Positions 60,581-64,000 of a stretch of 64,000 bases of DNA are shown in pieces. The DNA lies in the NCBI RefSeq assembly GCF_009707545.1, contig NZ_WLYK01000008.1:372001-436000 (forward strand), read 5' to 3'. Numbering within the stretch: the stretch's first letter is position 1; every line of letters begins with the position of its first letter. Both the position numbers and the translations under genes were made by a program. Origin of the DNA: Nakamurella alba. GTDB lineage: Bacteria; Actinomycetota; Actinomycetes; Mycobacteriales; Nakamurellaceae. The notes beneath the pieces are model-generated. The model had not been told where the DNA came from. It saw only the letters and a list, made by a program, of their open reading frames with translations, and did no database searches.

Positions 60581-61891
60581 ATGCCCCCCAGAAGGATCCT
60601 CGGTGCGGCCATGGTCGGTCACGTCGTCGAGTCGTTCGACTTCGTGATCTACGGCTACTCGGCCACCATCATCGCCCGGCACTTCTTCCCGTCCGGCAAC
60701 GAGACCCTGGCCATCCTCTCGACGCTCGCGGTGTACGGGATCGCCTTCATCGTCCGGCCTCTCGGTGGCGCCGTGTTCGGCAGCATGGGTGACCGGCTCG
60801 GCCGCCGGACGGCTCTGTCGACGGTCGTGCTCATCATGGCGGTCTCCACGGCGGCGATCGGGGTGCTGCCCACCTACACCTCTGTCGGGTTCCTGGCACC
60901 GTTGCTGCTGCTGATCTGCCGTCTCGCGCAGGGTCTGTCGATGGGTGCGGAGTACACCAGCGCGGCGTCGTACGTGATGGAACAGGCGCCGCCGGCCCGC
61001 CGTGGCCTCTGGACCAGTGCGGTCGGCAGCGCGACCTTCATCGGCGCGGCCCTCGCCGTTTTCCTGCTCCTCGGCCTGCAGTTGTCCTCGGCGACGGCCT
61101 ACAGCGACTGGACCTGGCGGCTGCCTTTCCTGCTGGGCGGCGCCATGGCACTGATCGGCCTCTACATGCGACTCCGGCTCGAGGAGACAAAGACCTTCCG
61201 TGCGCTCGAGGACTCCGGCGAGACATCACGAACCCCGGTTCGGGACTCCTTCCGCAACTGGCGGGTCTTCCTGCTCCTGCTGGCGATCTTCTCGCTGCTC
61301 GCCGTCGTCGCCCAGAATTTCCTCGGCTACCTGCCGACGTACCTCACCAAGACGGCCGGTCTGTCCTCCGTCACGACTCTGGTCGCCTCCGGGATCGCAC
61401 TGGTCCTGTGCGCCGCCCTGTCCATCGCGACAGGGGCGTTGTCCGACCGTATCGGCCGCAAACCGCTGTTGGTGGGCGGCGTGATCGTGGCCGTCGTGGG
61501 CTCGATCCCGGCCTACATGATCGCCGCCGGCGGATCCCTGGCCACCACCGTCGTCGCGCAGATCCTGCTGGTGATCCCGGCGGCACTGGTCGGCATGACG
61601 GCCACCATCGTCGCAGTGGAGCTGGTGCCACCGCGGATCCGTGCCACGAGCACGGCTCTGACCTACAACATCGCCTATGCGGTGTTCGGTGGTACCGCTC
61701 CATTGGTCGGTGCCTTGCTCACGGCTCAGTTCGGCCGACTCGCGCCCGGCGCCTACATCACGGTGCTGGCGGCACTCGCACTGGTCGTGGTGATCATCGC
61801 GCTGCCCGAGACCCGCCACCGATCGGTGGACGATCGTGCGGCGACCGAGAAGAATGCGCGGACCGTGACCGGTACGGTGTCGAGCTCGTGA
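60581..61891 (+). CDS. MHS-family MFS symporter
   Basis: This 436-residue transporter has about 12 membrane segments. The metabolite:H+ symporter branch (ShiA, KgtP, ProP-like) shows in MVGHVVESFDFVIYGYSATII, IVRPLGGAVFGSMGDRLGRRTAL, RLAQGLSMGAEYTSAASYVMEQA, LGYLPTYLTKTAGL and ALSDRIGRKPLLV. Members import dicarboxylates, shikimate or betaines, which suits uptake of the cluster's substrate. ATG 60581 follows AAAAGGAG. Confidence 0.91.
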   Translation: MPPRRILGAAMVGHVVESFDFVIYGYSATIIARHFFPSGNETLAILSTLAVYGIAFIVRPLGGAVFGSMGDRLGRRTALSTVVLIMAVSTAAIGVLPTYTSVGFLAPLLLLICRLAQGLSMGAEYTSAASYVMEQAPPARRGLWTSAVGSATFIGAALAVFLLLGLQLSSATAYSDWTWRLPFLLGGAMALIGLYMRLRLEETKTFRALEDSGETSRTPVRDSFRNWRVFLLLLAIFSLLAVVAQNFLGYLPTYLTKTAGLSSVTTLVASGIALVLCAALSIATGALSDRIGRKPLLVGGVIVAVVGSIPAYMIAAGGSLATTVVAQILLVIPAALVGMTATIVAVELVPPRIRATSTALTYNIAYAVFGGTAPLVGALLTAQFGRLAPGAYITVLAALALVVVIIALPETRHRSVDDRAATEKNARTVTGTVSSS

Positions 61892-61935
61892 GCCCCGCGA
61901 CCATCGCCGGCCGCTCGGATGTGGAGGAGGACGGC

Positions 61936-63132
61936 GTGGCGACCCGACCCGAAGATCGCATCCGCGAGGAGTTCGACCGCGAACTGCCGACGATACTTGC
62001 TCTCTCACATCACATGTCGGCCAATCCCGAACTCGCCTTCGAGGAGCACGGCACCGCTGCCGCCATCCTCGCGGTGCTCCGGGAACACGGTGGGTTCACC
62101 GTCGAGGAGTCGGTCGGCGGCCTGGCCACCGCCTTCACGGCGACGGTCGGGTCCGGCGGGCTCGTGGTCGGGCTCTGTGCCGAGCTGGACGCGCTGCCCG
62201 GCATCGGTCACGGCTGCGGACACAACGTGATCGCGGCGAGCGCGGTCGGCGCGGCACTTGCGCTGGCCCCCGTGGCCGACCAGTTGGACCTGACCGTCCG
62301 GCTGCTCGGCACCCCGGCAGAGGAACGCGGAGCGGGCAAGGCGATCCTGTTGCGCCACGGCGTCTTCGACGGGCTGCACGCCGCCCTGATGGTGCATCCG
62401 ACGCTGAAGGACATGGCCACGCCGCACATCCGGGCGCTCGGCCACTGGGCGGTATCCTTCCACGGCCGGACCGGGCACGCGTCCAGACCGTTCGACGCGC
62501 TCAACGCCGCGGATGCCGTGACCGTCGCCCAGGTCGCGATCGGACTGCTCCGGCAACAGATGCGGGACTCCGATCGGGTGCACACGGTGATCAAGCACGC
62601 CGGTGATTCGGTCAACGTGATTCCGGGAGAGGCGATCGTCGAGGTCATGGTGCGCTCGGACGATCTCAGCCAGGTCGAGGAACTCTGGAGCAGGGTCCGT
62701 GCATGCTTCGAGGCGGGCGCGTTGGCAGCCGGTGTCACGATGGAGATCAGCGAGCCGCTGATGTGGCTCAACGGTTTCCGCCACGACTCCGACCTGGCAC
62801 ACCTGTTCCGTCAGAACGCAGAGGCCCTGGGTCGCACCTTCCCCGACTACCCGGACCGGTCCCTCGGATCCACCGACATGTCCGAGGTCTCCGTGCACAT
62901 GCCGGCCATCCACCCCGTGCTCTCGTTGGCCGGAGCTCCGGAGGACGGCAACCACACCGCCGCGTTCGCCCGGCTCGCCGCCGGTCCCGAGGGCGACAGG
63001 GCCGTGCGTGACGGAGGTCTCGCGCTGGCCCTGACCATCGCCGATGCCGCACTCGACAGAGAACTGCGGCATCGCCTCACCCGACCCGGGCCGTTCCGCT
63101 GGTCCAGCCCTGCAGGAGGAACCCAGAGATGA
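61936..63132 (+). CDS. M20-family amidohydrolase
   Basis: This 398-residue protein is of the M20/AbgB-like amidohydrolases. Metal-binding and catalytic motifs are LCAELDALPGIGHGCGHNVI, TPAEERGAGK and MVHPT; the dimerisation insert reads FHGRTGHASRPFDALNAADAV. GTG 61936 is chosen because GGAGGAGG lies about five bases upstream; GTG 61888, which overlaps the MFS stop by four bases, is in frame and possible. It likely hydrolyses an N-acyl or N-benzoyl amino acid. The next gene overlaps it by ATGA. Confidence 0.9.
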   Translation: MATRPEDRIREEFDRELPTILALSHHMSANPELAFEEHGTAAAILAVLREHGGFTVEESVGGLATAFTATVGSGGLVVGLCAELDALPGIGHGCGHNVIAASAVGAALALAPVADQLDLTVRLLGTPAEERGAGKAILLRHGVFDGLHAALMVHPTLKDMATPHIRALGHWAVSFHGRTGHASRPFDALNAADAVTVAQVAIGLLRQQMRDSDRVHTVIKHAGDSVNVIPGEAIVEVMVRSDDLSQVEELWSRVRACFEAGALAAGVTMEISEPLMWLNGFRHDSDLAHLFRQNAEALGRTFPDYPDRSLGSTDMSEVSVHMPAIHPVLSLAGAPEDGNHTAAFARLAAGPEGDRAVRDGGLALALTIADAALDRELRHRLTRPGPFRWSSPAGGTQR

Positions 63133-64000
63133 GAGCCGCGCAGATCACGGCATTCGGCGGTCCCGAGGTGTTCTCGGTGACCGATGTCCCCACCCCGGAG
63201 GTGGCACCCGGAGAGGTCCTCGTGCGGCTCCGGGCAGCGGGACTCAACCGGGCCGACATCGTGATCCGGGAGGGCCGATTCCCGGAAGCGCCGCCGCCGC
63301 CGATGACCCTCGGCGTGGAGGGAGCCGGTGAGGTAGTCGAGATCGGCGACGGTGTCGATGGTTTCCTGCCTGGTGACCGTGTGGTCATCAACCCCATGAA
63401 GTTCTGCGGGCACTGCGAACGATGCCTGCGCGGACAGGACAGCGAATGTCTGTCGCTGCAGGTGGTCGGGGAGCACTTCGACGGCACCTATGCCGAATTC
63501 ATCTCGCTGCCTGCGCGGCTGCTGATCCCGGCGCCGGAGCGGCTGGGTTTCGAGCAACTGGCCGTCGGGGTGGTGCCGTACATGACGGCCTGGCACATGC
63601 TGAAGACCAGGGGGCAGGTCGCCGCCGGTGAGACGGTGCTGGTCGTGGGGGCCGGCAGTGGTGTCGCCGGTGCGGCGATCCAGGTGGCGAAAGCCCTGGG
63701 CGCCACCGTGATCGCCACCACCAGCAGCGCACGCAAGGAGGAGCAGGCACGAGCACTGGGTGCCGACGAGGTGGTCAACTACCGCACCAGGCCGGACTTC
63801 GACGTGGCGGTGAAGGAGCTCACCGGCGGGCGTGGTGCGGATCTCGTGCACGACTCGGTCGGCGCGGCAACGCTGCAGAAGTCGATCGATGCAGCGGCCC
63901 ACGGTGGCCGGCTGGTCGGGATGGGATCGCACACCGGCCGCTCGGTCGAGCTGGATCTCTGGAGCATCTACCGGCGCGAGATCACCGTGCTGGGTTGCCA
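63129..64000 (+). CDS. Zinc-type alcohol dehydrogenase / quinone oxidoreductase, cut by window edge
   Basis: This medium-chain dehydrogenase starts at ATG 63129 and runs off the right edge after 290 codons. It has the GroES-like domain (VPTPEVAPGEVLVRLRAAGL, then NRAD, VEGAGEVVEIG), four structural-zinc cysteines (CGHCERCLRGQDSEC, about residues 93-107), the Rossmann motif VVGAGSGVAGAAIQVAKALG and GADEVVNYR. Family members reduce quinones, enones or aldehydes with NADPH. Structural-zinc cysteines favour the alcohol-dehydrogenase branch. Confidence 0.88.
   Translation, partial: MRAAQITAFGGPEVFSVTDVPTPEVAPGEVLVRLRAAGLNRADIVIREGRFPEAPPPPMTLGVEGAGEVVEIGDGVDGFLPGDRVVINPMKFCGHCERCLRGQDSECLSLQVVGEHFDGTYAEFISLPARLLIPAPERLGFEQLAVGVVPYMTAWHMLKTRGQVAAGETVLVVGAGSGVAGAAIQVAKALGATVIATTSSARKEEQARALGADEVVNYRTRPDFDVAVKELTGGRGADLVHDSVGAATLQKSIDAAAHGGRLVGMGSHTGRSVELDLWSIYRREITVLGC

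Overview
This is GC-rich chromosomal DNA from an actinomycete. Mycothiol synthesis (MshA), an F420-type luciferase-like oxidoreductase, the SenX3-RegX3 pair, and a murB / L,D-transpeptidase / mshA / ybjN / gpmA / senX3 / regX3 order that I recall from mycobacteria all point to Actinomycetota. A Frankia/Nakamurella-like lineage is only a guess. Many genes have a TANNNT-like -10 element only 6-7 bases before the start codon, so leaderless mRNAs seem common. I saw no rRNA, tRNA, CRISPR array or transposase.

Layout. 1-8 kb: dusB (cut by the left edge), a YbaK-type deacylase, an LLM oxidoreductase, a four-gene ABC importer of the polyamine/iron type and an inositol-phosphatase-like enzyme. 8.5-13.6 kb: one very large secreted nuclease plus 5'-nucleotidase. 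13.7-17.8 kb: an Lrp regulator divergent from branched-chain 2-oxoacid dehydrogenase E1 alpha/beta and an acyl-CoA dehydrogenase. 17.8-22 kb: a GH1-like protein with an altered active site, a SixA-type phosphatase, a small HTH protein with a twin operator, and an unknown protein. 22-26.8 kb: potassium channel, PAC2 protein, purU, DUF2505 and murB. 27-38 kb: the mycobacteria-like core block, then cysS and rlmB. 38-41 kb: a tyrosine phosphatase and a zinc/manganese-type ABC transporter.

41-50 kb is accessory. A TerD domain fused to a RecB-like PD-(D/E)XK nuclease carries a frameshift and is bracketed by two ~80-bp direct repeats with a strong hairpin core. Next come a small membrane protein, a hydrolase-RibD-HxlR operon, and an XRE (MmyB-type) regulator whose promoter shares a motif with the promoter of a cupin-CMD-MFS operon 3 kb away.

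50-64 kb is mainly a catabolic island: an Lrp regulator, an AceE-like thiamine-diphosphate enzyme and a CapA protein, then ten tightly packed genes. These are a CitE-like lyase, CaiB/BaiF CoA-transferase, MaoC hydratase, acyl-CoA dehydrogenase, MmgE/PrpD protein, muconolactone-isomerase-like protein, M19 dipeptidase, MFS symporter, M20 amidohydrolase and a zinc-type dehydrogenase cut by the right edge. The first three match the logic of itaconate/mesaconate (C5-dicarboxylate) breakdown through CoA transfer, hydration and citramalyl-CoA cleavage. The remainder suggests a larger, amide-linked or cyclic parent substrate. Its identity is not visible in the sequence.
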